A stretch of 64,000 nucleotides of DNA from contig CAVTIC010000001.1 of the NCBI GenBank assembly GCA_963734685.1, positions 372,001 through 436,000 on the forward strand. The letters are read 5' to 3'. The notes under the pieces are model-generated. The model had not been told where the DNA came from. It saw only the letters and a list, made by a program, of their open reading frames with translations, and ran no database searches. Shown here piece after piece: positions 34,277 to 43,166 of this stretch. The position numbers and the translations under genes are program-made. The DNA is from JAOUEA01 sp963734685 (GTDB taxonomy: Bacteria; Actinomycetota; UBA4738; HRBIN12). Position 1 is the stretch's first letter. Every line of letters starts with the position of its first letter.

Positions 34277-36417
34277 TCGGGGCGGACTTCCGCCAAGGCG
34301 TCGACGGCCACCGCACCACGTTCACCCACGAGGAGCGGGTTGGCCTCGAACGAGGTGAGCCGGGTGCGCAGGTCATGGGTGATGCGCGAGATCGCCTCAA
34401 CGGCCTTCGCTGCAGATCCGAGGTCGTGCCGGTCGGGGTCGAGCCCGCAATGCGACGCCTGATCGATCACGTACGCGCGAGCCTGCCTCGCCAGCAGCGG
34501 GCACGGCACGAAGACGGCCTCCCCCTCTTCCGCCAGTGCCCCGCCCGGCCGCACGGTGATCATCGGCCCGAACCGTTCGTCGACGACGGCGCCGACGAGG
34601 ACCTCGGCACCGCGCACCATCTGCTGCACCAGCACCTTGGGAGCCCGCGCCCCCGCCCGCCTCGCCGCCTCGAGCACCTCGGCGGCCGCCACCTCGACGT
34701 CGGTCGCGTTGCGCAGGCCCAAGCGCACCCCGCCGAGCTTGGCCTTGTGCGGGATCTCCGGGGCCAGCGCCTTCACGACCACCGGGAACCCGATCGCGCG
34801 GGCGACGGCCGCCGCCTGCGCCGGCGTCGCGACGGTCCGCTCGCGGGGACGCGCCACCCCGTAGAGGGAGAGGATCCTCGCGCCCGTGGCTTCGTCGATC
34901 GGACCCTCGTGCCCCCGCAGCGCCCGCAGCGCCTTGGCGCGATCCGGGTGTGCCGGCAGGTCGTCGGCGGTCGCCCGGCTCCTCGACCCCTGGAACTCGA
35001 CGAGCGCCCTGATGGCGCCCGCGGCCGCGTGATGGCCCTGCAGGAACGGCAGGGTGTGCTTCCTCGTGAAGGCCTTCGCCGACGGCACGTAGGCGAGGGG
35101 ACCCATCGCGACGCTCACGAAGCCGACCCCGGTGCGCCGCCGCAGGTCCTTCACCTTCTCCAGCACCGCGTCGGCCCACGGCGTCTCGCCTTCGATCCGG
35201 GGCGGGAAGGCATCGAACGCGATCAGCCCCACGGCCGGGTCGTCGGCCAGCGCCTCGAGGGCGCCCTCGTACATCTCGGTCTCGACCGCCGCCTGACCGG
35301 TCACGTCGAGCGGGTTGTTCTGCGACGCGAAATGCGGCAGCACGGCGCGCAAGGCGCGCTTCGTGGCCGAGGAGAACTCGGGAAGCTCGAGGCCGGCGCT
35401 CCCGGCTGCCTCGGCGAACAACGTGCAGGCGCCGCCCGACTGCAGGGCGGCGGCGATGCCGGTGGTTCGGATCTTCTTCACCTTCGACATGAGCAACGCA
35501 GCCTCGAACATCGTGACCGGGTCCTCGACGAGCACCACTCCCTGGGCCCGCAGCCACGCGTCACGCAAGGTGGTGTTGCCGGCCAACGCCCCCGTGTGCG
35601 CAACGATCGAGCGGCGGGCCGCTTCGCTCCGCCCCTCCGGCGCGCAGATCAGCACCGGCTTGCCGGCCGCGCGAAGGGCATCGAGCCCTCGGTCGATGCC
35701 CTCGACGTCGCGCAGCGTCTCGATGTAGCTGGTCACGACCTTCGTCTTCGGGTCGCTCGCCGCCCACTCGAACATCTCGCCCAGACCGAGCACCGCCTCG
35801 TTCCCGACGCCCAGGATGATGCGGAGACCCACGCCTCGGTCCGACGCGAGTTGGTTCATCGCCCAGGCGACGGTGCCGCTCTGGCTGATCACGCTGATGC
35901 TCCCGGACACCGGTTCGGGCGGGGGTGTCGTGCCGTACGGAGCCACCCGGTCCACGTAGTTCACGAAGCCCTCGACGTTGGGACCGAGCACGGGGATGCC
36001 GGTGCGGAGCGCCGCGTCGCGGAGCTGCTCCTGCAGGGCGATCCCTTCCTCACCGGCCTCGGCGAAACCGGACGAGACGACCATGACGCTCTTCACCCCG
36101 CGGGCCCCGCAGTCGTCGATCATCCGCACCACGACGCGCGCGGGCACGACGAAGACCACGAGGTCGACACCGGTCGGCAGCTCGAGGATCGAGGGAAGGC
36201 ACGGGCGCCCCCACACGGTTTCGTACTTCGGGTTGATCGGGAGGAGCTCGCCGTCGTACCCGATGTGGCGCAGCGACCGTTCGATCTCCGGGGCCCAGGA
36301 GTCGGGCGATTCCGACGCACCCACGACGGCGATCGAGCGCGGCGCCAGCAGGGGGCGCAGGTCGTACCGGGGGCGCGCCACGCGAGCGCGGCTCCTGGCC
36401 CTGCCGGTGGGACTCAC
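34273..36417 (-). CDS. ADP-forming acyl-CoA synthetase family protein (acetate-CoA ligase type)
   Basis: 714 residues from GTG 36417, which overlaps the enoyl-CoA hydratase stop by 4 bp. Domains in order: CoA-binding Rossmann (about 20-150, APRSIAVVGASESPDSWAPE), succinyl-CoA-ligase-like flavodoxin folds (about 160-460, VISQSGTVAWAMNQLASDRG, IVAHTGALAGN) and a C-terminal ATP-grasp (about 490-714, VVKALAPEIPHKAKLGGVRL). Members make or break acyl-CoA with ADP/ATP; several act on unusual aryl or branched acids. No GNAT domain is fused. The substrate is unknown; pairing with a crotonase suggests an acid-degradation route. Confidence 0.82.
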   Translation of the reverse strand: MSPTGRARSRARVARPRYDLRPLLAPRSIAVVGASESPDSWAPEIERSLRHIGYDGELLPINPKYETVWGRPCLPSILELPTGVDLVVFVVPARVVVRMIDDCGARGVKSVMVVSSGFAEAGEEGIALQEQLRDAALRTGIPVLGPNVEGFVNYVDRVAPYGTTPPPEPVSGSISVISQSGTVAWAMNQLASDRGVGLRIILGVGNEAVLGLGEMFEWAASDPKTKVVTSYIETLRDVEGIDRGLDALRAAGKPVLICAPEGRSEAARRSIVAHTGALAGNTTLRDAWLRAQGVVLVEDPVTMFEAALLMSKVKKIRTTGIAAALQSGGACTLFAEAAGSAGLELPEFSSATKRALRAVLPHFASQNNPLDVTGQAAVETEMYEGALEALADDPAVGLIAFDAFPPRIEGETPWADAVLEKVKDLRRRTGVGFVSVAMGPLAYVPSAKAFTRKHTLPFLQGHHAAAGAIRALVEFQGSRSRATADDLPAHPDRAKALRALRGHEGPIDEATGARILSLYGVARPRERTVATPAQAAAVARAIGFPVVVKALAPEIPHKAKLGGVRLGLRNATDVEVAAAEVLEAARRAGARAPKVLVQQMVRGAEVLVGAVVDERFGPMITVRPGGALAEEGEAVFVPCPLLARQARAYVIDQASHCGLDPDRHDLGSAAKAVEAISRITHDLRTRLTSFEANPLLVGERGAVAVDALAEVRPE

Positions 36418-37253
36418 GCCCCCGCCCCGCGGAACCGCGCGTCGCGCCACGCGATCGCGGCCTTCAGTCCTTCCGCTTGTGTGATGCGGCGGAACTCATC
36501 GCGCGCCGGCAGGTTCGCGGTCTCGATCAGCACGTCGAGCTCGGTGTTGGAGGCCATCGCCGCACGGAACCCGGCCACGTCCCAGGCACGGTTCGCCGCG
36601 CGCTTGGTCGTCTGGATCACGAACGGCTCGTTCTTCGCGATCTCGTTCGCGAGCGCGAGGGTGGCGTCGTCGAGCTCCTCCGCCGGCACCACTCGGTTCA
36701 CCATGCCGATGCGCAGGGCCTCGTCGGCGGGCAACCGGTCCTCGCCGGTGAACAGCAGCTCCTTCGCCTGGCGCATCCCGACGATCCACGGCAGGAACAT
36801 CGACACCACGCCCGAGCCGAACCTGATGTCGACGTAGCCGAACTTCGCGTCGGTGGCCGCCACGGCCAGGTCGCACGCGAGCATCAGATCGGTGCCCCCG
36901 GCAAGGCAGTACGAGTGCACCTGGGCGATCGTCGGCTTGGCGCAGTCGGTGAACTCCAGCATGCGCTGGGTCGAGAGGGCGAGCTCCTCGTGCCAGTACC
37001 TGGCGTCGTGCTCGCCTCCCTCGGCATCCTCGTTCAGGTCGTAACCGGCGCAGAACGCGCGACCCGCCCCGCGGAGGATGACGACACGCACACCGTCGTC
37101 GGCACCTGCCGCACGCACCGCCTCGGACATCGCTGCGATCAGCTCGCCATTCAGCGCGTTCAACGCGCCCGGTCGGTTCATCGTCAAGCGCCGCACGGGC
37201 CCGATGTCCTCCACGAGCAACACGGGTTCGTCGGCGGCGATCGGCTCGCTCAT
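36414..37253 (-). CDS. Enoyl-CoA hydratase/isomerase (crotonase) family protein
   Basis: 279 residues. Oxyanion-hole elements are present (RAFCAGYDL at about 70 and SYCLAGGTDLMLACDLAV at about 115). The two positions that hold catalytic Glu in classical hydratases appear to be Asp here (GGTDL and FGYVDI), so hydration may be altered or another crotonase reaction carried out. First gene of the unit with the acyl-CoA synthetase and EamA transporter. Confidence 0.82.
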   Translation of the reverse strand: MSEPIAADEPVLLVEDIGPVRRLTMNRPGALNALNGELIAAMSEAVRAAGADDGVRVVILRGAGRAFCAGYDLNEDAEGGEHDARYWHEELALSTQRMLEFTDCAKPTIAQVHSYCLAGGTDLMLACDLAVAATDAKFGYVDIRFGSGVVSMFLPWIVGMRQAKELLFTGEDRLPADEALRIGMVNRVVPAEELDDATLALANEIAKNEPFVIQTTKRAANRAWDVAGFRAAMASNTELDVLIETANLPARDEFRRITQAEGLKAAIAWRDARFRGAGA

Positions 37254-37360
37254 GGGTCTCCCTCTCTCTGCGGTTCCCTGCGGCGGCGGATGCGAGGCCG
37301 GGATGCTAGCAACCGCTCTGCTCCACCGGCGACGGCGAACGGGCTCTCACCTCGAGGGCG

Positions 37361-38602
37361 TCAGCTGCGAGCGAGCATCTCGAGCACCTGCCCGGCGGCA
37401 CGGACCCCCGACCGCAGGGCGCCCTCCATCGTGCCGTGACGATCGCCGGCCGTATGTTCCCCGGCGAACGCCACCCGGCCGACGGGCCGGGAGAACACCC
37501 CCCGCCGCTCCCACGAGCCGGGGTCCCAGCTCGAGTACGCGCCGATCGTGTAGGGGTCGTCCGCCCATGCGTAGAGCACGGGCTCGCCGACGAGCGAGAG
37601 GTCGGGGTTCATCGCACGCAACGCCTCGAGCCACGGGGTCAGCTCGCCGCGCGTCACACCGAGCGAGTCCTGCGTGGCCGCCGAACCCGCGAACGCGGTG
37701 ACGCACCGGCGGGTCTTCCGGTCGGCGTCGTTCGCGCTCCAACACCACATCGAGCGGTCGGCGGCTTGACGCGATCGGACCGGAGGGTGCTTCTTGGTCG
37801 CCACCGCGAACTTCGACGCGACGCCCATGGGCAACGCGGCGATCGCCGACGCCAGGTCGTCGGGGAGCGCGGGCGTGAAGGCCAAGCGGGCGGCGATCGT
37901 CGCGGGAACCGCGATCACCACCGCGTCGGCGCGCTCGGCGTGCGGCCCCACCCGCACCATGACCCCCCGGTCATCACGCTCGATCACGTCGACCGCATGA
38001 CCGACGCGAACATCCAAGAGCGAGGCGGCGAGCTCGAGCGCGATCACCTGGTTCCCGGCCCGGGCGCGCGAGTACCGCTCACCGTGCGACGTGAACGGTC
38101 GGTCGCCGTCGAACGAGGCCAGCGCGACCTCGTGAAGATCCGATGCGCAGGTGCCGGCCAGCCGATGCATCACGATCGAACGGGCCGCATCGTCGCCCTC
38201 GACCGTCTCGAGGAACGCGCCGACGCTCATCGCCCCTGCCTCCGCATCGGGGATCGCGGCGCGAGCGACGTTCGCCGCTTCGAGGAACCCATCCTGGGCC
38301 TCGAGCGACGCAGCGCCCGGCCCCCACGGCTCACGCCGCCCGTACGATGCGCCGGTGTCGGCGAGCGGCACGTCGAACCGGGCGGCGGTCTCCCGCACGA
38401 CCGAGTCGTCGTCCATGATCCACTCGGCGCCGAGCTCCACGACGGCCCCGTTCGTGAGCGTGGTGGACCACACGCGGCCACCCACGCGTTCGCGAGCCTC
38501 CAGCACGGTGACTTCGAGACCCGCGTCGGCGAGCGACCGGGCCGCGGCCAGCCCGGCGAACCCGGCCCCAACCACGACCACTCGTCCGCGCGTATCCCTC
38601 AC
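37361..38602 (-). CDS. Flavin monoamine oxidase family protein
   Basis: 413 residues. FAD motif VVVGAGFAGLAAARSL (8-23), then LEARERVGGRVWS, and GRVAFAGEHTAGDRHGTMEGAL near the C-terminus, the second FAD block of monoamine/polyamine oxidases. The aromatic-rich YAWADDPYTIGAYSSW precedes it. It oxidises an amine to the aldehyde with H2O2. It is divergent from a PotD-type polyamine-binding gene across 173 bp with a repeated GACTACCGG element, consistent with polyamine or related amine use. Confidence 0.82.
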   Translation of the reverse strand: MRDTRGRVVVVGAGFAGLAAARSLADAGLEVTVLEARERVGGRVWSTTLTNGAVVELGAEWIMDDDSVVRETAARFDVPLADTGASYGRREPWGPGAASLEAQDGFLEAANVARAAIPDAEAGAMSVGAFLETVEGDDAARSIVMHRLAGTCASDLHEVALASFDGDRPFTSHGERYSRARAGNQVIALELAASLLDVRVGHAVDVIERDDRGVMVRVGPHAERADAVVIAVPATIAARLAFTPALPDDLASAIAALPMGVASKFAVATKKHPPVRSRQAADRSMWCWSANDADRKTRRCVTAFAGSAATQDSLGVTRGELTPWLEALRAMNPDLSLVGEPVLYAWADDPYTIGAYSSWDPGSWERRGVFSRPVGRVAFAGEHTAGDRHGTMEGALRSGVRAAGQVLEMLARS

Positions 38603-38618
38603 TGACGGGGTCCGAACT

Positions 38619-38661
38619 GACTACCGGCAGGACTACCGGCGGATACCGGCCTGACTACCGG
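38619..38661. repeat. Four helically phased GACTACCGG repeats in the amine oxidase/potD divergent region
   Basis: GACTACCGG at 38619-38627, 38631-38639 and 38653-38661, with a variant GATACCGG at 38642-38649. The 11-12 bp spacing places copies on one face of the helix, 17-59 bp upstream of the amine-oxidase ATG. Best read as cooperative regulator sites; the protein is unknown. Confidence 0.6.
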
Positions 38662-38775
38662 ATGGTGGCGCGCATGGGTCACACTTGCGTGGCACGGCGC
38701 GCCCATGGTACTCAGCGCACTCAAGGTTGAACGGCCGCTCAGCCCGCTGAGGGCGGCAGCGAGGAGGGCATCTAC

Positions 38776-40038
38776 ATGGCACAGAAGCACCCGATGGACG
38801 ACCGTTGGTCGCGTCGGCAGTTCCTGACCCGAGCAGCCGGCGGAGCGATCGCGATCCCTTCGCTCACGGCGATCCTCGCGGCCTGTTCGAAGCCCGGCAC
38901 CGGCGGCTCGAGCGAGGGCGGCACGGGGGAGATCCCCATCGCGACCCCCGAGAACCCGGTGCAGCTGCCGCTCAACGGCGAGCCGATCGCGGCCAGCACC
39001 CCGATCGAAGGTGGGACCCTGCAGGTCTACAACTGGATCGACTACATGTACAAGAAGGTTGTGTCGGCATTCGAGGACGAGTACGGCGTCACGGTCGAGT
39101 GGACCACCTACAACAACATGGAGGAGGGCATCCAGAAGCTCAACTCCGGTCAGGTGCAGCCCGACGTCTTCTTCCCGACCACCGACTACATCTCGCGGCT
39201 CGTGCAGAGCGACCTGATCCAGCCGCTCAACCACGAACTGATCCCGAACCTGTCGAGCGTCGTATGGCCCGCGTTCACCGAGCCCGGGCCCTATTACGAC
39301 CTCGGCGCTCGCTACACGGTGCCCTACACGATCTACACGACCGGCGTGGCGTATCGGCGTGACCGCATCGAGGACGCCGACGCCGAGGCGCAGGGGTACG
39401 ATCTGCTCTGGAACCCGGACTACGCGGGGCAGATCGCCTACTACGACTCCTACCGCGACGCGCTGGGCATGGCGCTGATCCGAAACGGCAACCTGGACCC
39501 CAACACGGGTGACGCGGCGGCGATCACCGCGGCCAAGGACGCGATCCTCGAGATCGTGAACGAGCTCGACGGGGCACTGCGCATCAACGGCACGTACGCG
39601 AAGCTCCCCGAGGGCGAGTTCACGGTGTCGCAGGCGTGGTCGGGCGACATCGTCGGAGCGAAGGAGTACCTGCCCGAGGGCACGAGCTGGGACGTCCTCG
39701 GCTACTGGTACCCAGACGACCAGCCGGGGCTGATCAGCAACGACACGATCGTCATCCCGACGACGGCGCAGAGCCCGCGACTCGCGCACGAGTTCCTCAA
39801 CTTCTTCCTCGACGAGAAGTGGGGGTACGAGAACTTCGCCGGCTGGAACGGTTATCAGCCGCCGTTCACGACGATCGACCCAGAAGCGCTGATCGCGGAC
39901 GAGGTCATGCCCCCTGCGCTGTCGCGCGCGGTCGTCACGGAGGAGATGTTCACCACCGGACTGATCCAGAACCAGCTCTCCCCCGAAGTCGACAAGCTCT
40001 GGCTCGACGCGTGGAGCGCGATCCAGGCCGGCGGCTAG
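38776..40038 (+). CDS. potD: Spermidine/putrescine-type ABC substrate-binding protein (Tat lipoprotein)
   Basis: 420 residues. Twin-arginine signal (RRQFLT at 13-18) ending in a lipobox ILAAC (C37). The mature part is PotD-like: LQVYNWIDYMYKKVVSAFED, LNSGQVQPDVFFPTTDYISR, VPYTIYTTGVAYRRD and a C-terminal FAGWNGYQPP. It captures a polyamine or similar cation outside the cell. GAGGAGG lies 9 nt before the ATG. Its TAG abuts the potB ATG with no gap. Confidence 0.85.
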   Translation: MAQKHPMDDRWSRRQFLTRAAGGAIAIPSLTAILAACSKPGTGGSSEGGTGEIPIATPENPVQLPLNGEPIAASTPIEGGTLQVYNWIDYMYKKVVSAFEDEYGVTVEWTTYNNMEEGIQKLNSGQVQPDVFFPTTDYISRLVQSDLIQPLNHELIPNLSSVVWPAFTEPGPYYDLGARYTVPYTIYTTGVAYRRDRIEDADAEAQGYDLLWNPDYAGQIAYYDSYRDALGMALIRNGNLDPNTGDAAAITAAKDAILEIVNELDGALRINGTYAKLPEGEFTVSQAWSGDIVGAKEYLPEGTSWDVLGYWYPDDQPGLISNDTIVIPTTAQSPRLAHEFLNFFLDEKWGYENFAGWNGYQPPFTTIDPEALIADEVMPPALSRAVVTEEMFTTGLIQNQLSPEVDKLWLDAWSAIQAGG

Positions 40039-40995
40039 ATGGGGGGCACGGAGGCGACCGCCGAGCCGACACGGCGAGAACGGGGGCGGAAAGACCAGGC
40101 AGCCGGCCGAGGGGGCGCGTGGTTCCCCGGCTGGTACTGGCCGTCGTTCACCGCTCCCGGCGTCGTCTGGCTCCTGGTGCTCTTCGTGCTCCCGTTCTAC
40201 ACGGTGCTCTCGGTCGCGTTCGGCACCGTCGACCCGCTCTTCCGCTCGCCGTTGCCGGTGTACCAGCCGTGGTGGTGGGAGTTCGGCACGTTCACGGAGA
40301 CGATGCAGAAGTTCTACGCGGGCGACGCGATCTATCAGCAGCCGCTGATCAGGACGTTCGTCTACGTGTTCTTCGCGAGCGCGATCTGCCTCGTGCTGGG
40401 CTACGCGGTCGCCTACTACACGGCCCGGTACGCGGGGAGGTACCGCGTGCTGATCCTCGTGCTCCTGGTCTCTCCCTTCTGGATCAGCTATCTGATGCGG
40501 ATCTACGCCTGGCAGTCCCTGCTCCAGCCCGACGGCTACATCAACGACATCTGGAGCATCGTCGCGGAACCGGTCAACTGGCTCGCGGGGAACCCGGTCA
40601 CGGTGATCCTGGGGCTCGTGTACGGCTACATCCCGTTCATGATCCTGCCGCTCTTCGGCTCGCTCGACCGCATCAACCAAAGCATGCTCGAGGCTGGGCG
40701 TGACCTCGGCGCGAGTCCGTCCCAGACGTTCCGACGGGTCACCCTGCCCCTCTCGAAGCCAGCGATCCTGGCCGGGCTCGTGATCGTCTCCCTGCCGATG
40801 TTCGGCGACTACTACACGAACGACCTGCTGGGCACGCAACGCACGTCGATGCTCGGGAACCTGATCGCCAACTCGGTCTTCCAGGCCGGCCAGGGACCCG
40901 AGGCAGGATCGCTCACGATCCTCCTGATGGTGATCGTCATCGTGCCGATGCTCTACTACCTGCGCGAGACGAAGCGCGCCGCGGAGGCCGCATGA
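40039..40995 (+). CDS. potB: Polyamine-type ABC transporter permease, PotB-like
   Basis: 318 residues, six or so membrane helices after a polar N-terminus. The EAA coupling loop is EAGRDLGASPSQTFRRVTLP (about 216-235). One of two half-channels; the ATG follows directly on the potD stop and the end overlaps potC by 4 bp (ATGA). Confidence 0.86.
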   Translation: MGGTEATAEPTRRERGRKDQAAGRGGAWFPGWYWPSFTAPGVVWLLVLFVLPFYTVLSVAFGTVDPLFRSPLPVYQPWWWEFGTFTETMQKFYAGDAIYQQPLIRTFVYVFFASAICLVLGYAVAYYTARYAGRYRVLILVLLVSPFWISYLMRIYAWQSLLQPDGYINDIWSIVAEPVNWLAGNPVTVILGLVYGYIPFMILPLFGSLDRINQSMLEAGRDLGASPSQTFRRVTLPLSKPAILAGLVIVSLPMFGDYYTNDLLGTQRTSMLGNLIANSVFQAGQGPEAGSLTILLMVIVIVPMLYYLRETKRAAEAA

Positions 40996-41912
40996 GCGAC
41001 GCCGTGCTCGATCGAGTGGCCGAGGGCGTGTCCTCGAAGGCGACGCCCGCCCGCGGCTACTTCAACAACCCGTGGCGCAAGCCACGGGTGTTGCAGGGCA
41101 TCACGATCGGCTACCTGCTGTGGTCGTTGCTGCCGGTCGTGATCGCGATCATCTTCTCCTTCAATGCCGGACGCTCGCGCAGCGCCTGGCAAGGCTTCTC
41201 GCTGCGGTGGTGGACCGGCGACCCGTTCGACTCCCTCTTCCACGACGAGGCGCTCCGAGCCGCGATGTTCCATACGTTCCGCCTCTCGATCCCCACCGCG
41301 ATTATCGCGGTCGCCCTCGGCACGGCCTTCGCGATCGGCATCGACCGGTGGCACGGGCGTCCGGCACGCGGCTCGAACTTCCTGATGCTGCTCTCGTTCG
41401 TGCTTCCCGAGATGATCCTCGGCGTCTCGCTCTTCCTCGTGTTCACGTATCTGTTCGACAACGTCATGAAGCTCGGTACGGGCGCCCAATGGCTGGGGCT
41501 GATCACGTTCCAGATGTCGTACGCCGTCGTGATCGTGCGCGCGAGGTTGCTCACGATCGGTCCCGAGTACGAGGAAGCGGCCATGGACCTGGGCGCGAAG
41601 CCGGGCCAGTCGATGCGACGCGTCCTGCTGCCCCTGCTCTGGCCGGCGATCCTCGCGAGCGTGGCGGTCGTCTTCGCCGACTCGGTCGACGACTTCGTGA
41701 TCGTGCGGTTCCTCTCGGCCGGCGCCGACACCGAGCCGCTCTCCGTCAAGATCTACTCGGCTGCGCGGGGCTCGCCGACGCCCGCGGTGAACGCCGCGGC
41801 CACGGTGATGCTGCTCGCGACGATGACGGTGATCGCGATCGGCTACCTGCTCTACCGGCGCTTCTCGAAGGGTCAGGAAGCCAGCGACGTCGGCACCTTC
41901 ACGCAGCTCTGA
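40992..41912 (+). CDS. potC: Polyamine-type ABC transporter permease, PotC-like
   Basis: 306 residues, six membrane helices; the EAA loop reads EAAMDLGAKPGQSMRRVLLP (about 195-214). It forms the second half-channel with PotB. The ATPase gene is not downstream on this strand but converges from the opposite side across a 32-bp gap containing a hairpin. Confidence 0.86.
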   Translation: MSDAVLDRVAEGVSSKATPARGYFNNPWRKPRVLQGITIGYLLWSLLPVVIAIIFSFNAGRSRSAWQGFSLRWWTGDPFDSLFHDEALRAAMFHTFRLSIPTAIIAVALGTAFAIGIDRWHGRPARGSNFLMLLSFVLPEMILGVSLFLVFTYLFDNVMKLGTGAQWLGLITFQMSYAVVIVRARLLTIGPEYEEAAMDLGAKPGQSMRRVLLPLLWPAILASVAVVFADSVDDFVIVRFLSAGADTEPLSVKIYSAARGSPTPAVNAAATVMLLATMTVIAIGYLLYRRFSKGQEASDVGTFTQL

Positions 41913-41923
41913 TGATCTCGGAA

Positions 41924-41943
41924 GGCCGGCTGTCGGGCCGGCC
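41924..41943. terminator. Bidirectional hairpin between potC and potA
   Basis: GGCCGGC (41924-41930) pairs with GCCGGCC (41937-41943) over a TGTCGG loop, filling most of the 32-bp convergent gap. No T-run, but position and symmetry suit termination from both sides. Confidence 0.6.
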
Positions 41944-41944
41944 C

Positions 41945-43060
41945 TCAGGGCTCGTCGAGCTCGCCGCTCTCGATCACCGGCGTGCCGGCCTCAGGCAGCA
42001 CCCGCAACGCCTCGCTCGGGAGGTGAGCGGTGATCGCGGCTCCCGATTCGAACGGCAGGGCGCCACCCTCGTTCTGCACCCACGCCTGGATGCGTTGGCC
42101 CGGCGCGAGGTTCACGATCACCTGGAGGATCGAGCCGACGTAGATCACCCGTTCGACCATGCCCGGCACGCGGTTCACCCCGGCCGTGCCCTGCGCCTGG
42201 AGGTCGACACGCTCAGGGCGGATCGTGATCTTCGCCGGGCCCTGGGTGTCCTCCGCGCCCTGGCCGGCGAGGAGGTCGAACTCCCCGAGCTTCACCCGGC
42301 AGCCACCCACCCCCTGACCGTGAGCGCTCGCCTCCATCAGGTTCGAGACGCCCAGGAAGTCGGCGACGTAGGCGGTCGCCGGCTCCTCGTAGATCTCCTT
42401 CGGCGGGCCGATCTGCTCCACGCGGCCCTGGCTCATCACCGCGATGCGGTCCGACATCGTGAGGGCCTCTTCCTGGTCGTGCGTCACGTAGACGAACGTG
42501 ATGCCCACCTCTTCCTGCAGAGCCTTCAACTCGATCTGCAGTCGCTTCCGGAGCTTCGCGTCGAGCGCGCCCAAGGGTTCGTCGAGCAGCAGCACCGCGG
42601 GGTTCAGGATCAGCGCCCGGGCCAACGCGACGCGCTGCTGCTGGCCGCCTGAGAGCTGCGTCGGGCGGCGCTGCTCGAAGCCGGTGAGCGCGACCAGCTC
42701 GAGCGAGTGGCCGACCCGTTCGCGCTGATCCTGCTTCGAGACGTCCTTGTATCTCAGACCGAACGCGACGTTCTCCGCCACCGTGAGGTGCGGGAAGAGC
42801 GCGTAGTTCTGGAACACGGTATTCACGTTGCGCTTGTGCGGCGGGGTCTGCGCCATGTCGACGCCGTCGAGCAGGATCTGGCCTTCGCTCGGTCGCTCGA
42901 ACCCGGCGATCATCCGCAGCGTGGTGGTCTTGCCGCACCCGGACGGCCCGAGCAGCGAGAAGAACTCGCCCGACGGCATGTCGAGGTTGATGCCCGCGAC
43001 CGCCGTGAAGTCGCCGAACCGCTTCACGAGATCGACGAGCTGAACCTCTCCGCCTGCCAT
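41945..43060 (-). CDS. potA: Polyamine-type ABC transporter, ATP-binding subunit, PotA-like
   Basis: 371 residues from ATG 43060 (in-frame GTG 43120 would add 20 residues unlike the family). Walker A GPSGCGKTTTLRMI, Q-loop VFQNYALFPHL, signature LSGGQQQRVALARAL, Walker B VLLLDEPLGALD and H-loop THDQEEA are intact, followed by a TOBE-type C-terminal domain. Usually potA leads the potABCD operon; here it faces the other way, so it must have its own promoter. It may also serve the second PotD at 45365-46624. Confidence 0.86.
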   Translation of the reverse strand: MAGGEVQLVDLVKRFGDFTAVAGINLDMPSGEFFSLLGPSGCGKTTTLRMIAGFERPSEGQILLDGVDMAQTPPHKRNVNTVFQNYALFPHLTVAENVAFGLRYKDVSKQDQRERVGHSLELVALTGFEQRRPTQLSGGQQQRVALARALILNPAVLLLDEPLGALDAKLRKRLQIELKALQEEVGITFVYVTHDQEEALTMSDRIAVMSQGRVEQIGPPKEIYEEPATAYVADFLGVSNLMEASAHGQGVGGCRVKLGEFDLLAGQGAEDTQGPAKITIRPERVDLQAQGTAGVNRVPGMVERVIYVGSILQVIVNLAPGQRIQAWVQNEGGALPFESGAAITAHLPSEALRVLPEAGTPVIESGELDEP

Positions 43061-43166
43061 GGTCGCGGAGTCTAGTCCAGACGGACCATCCGGGGTCAAT
43101 CGGCACGGGTCGAGCCGCACGAGCCGACAGGCTGGATGGGTCCGATCGCCGTGACATCATGCCCCG

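Noticed and set aside
38619..38661. CRISPR-like repeat array
   Set aside because: Units are 8-9 bp with 2-4 bp between them, and no cas genes are near. Phased regulatory sites explain it better.
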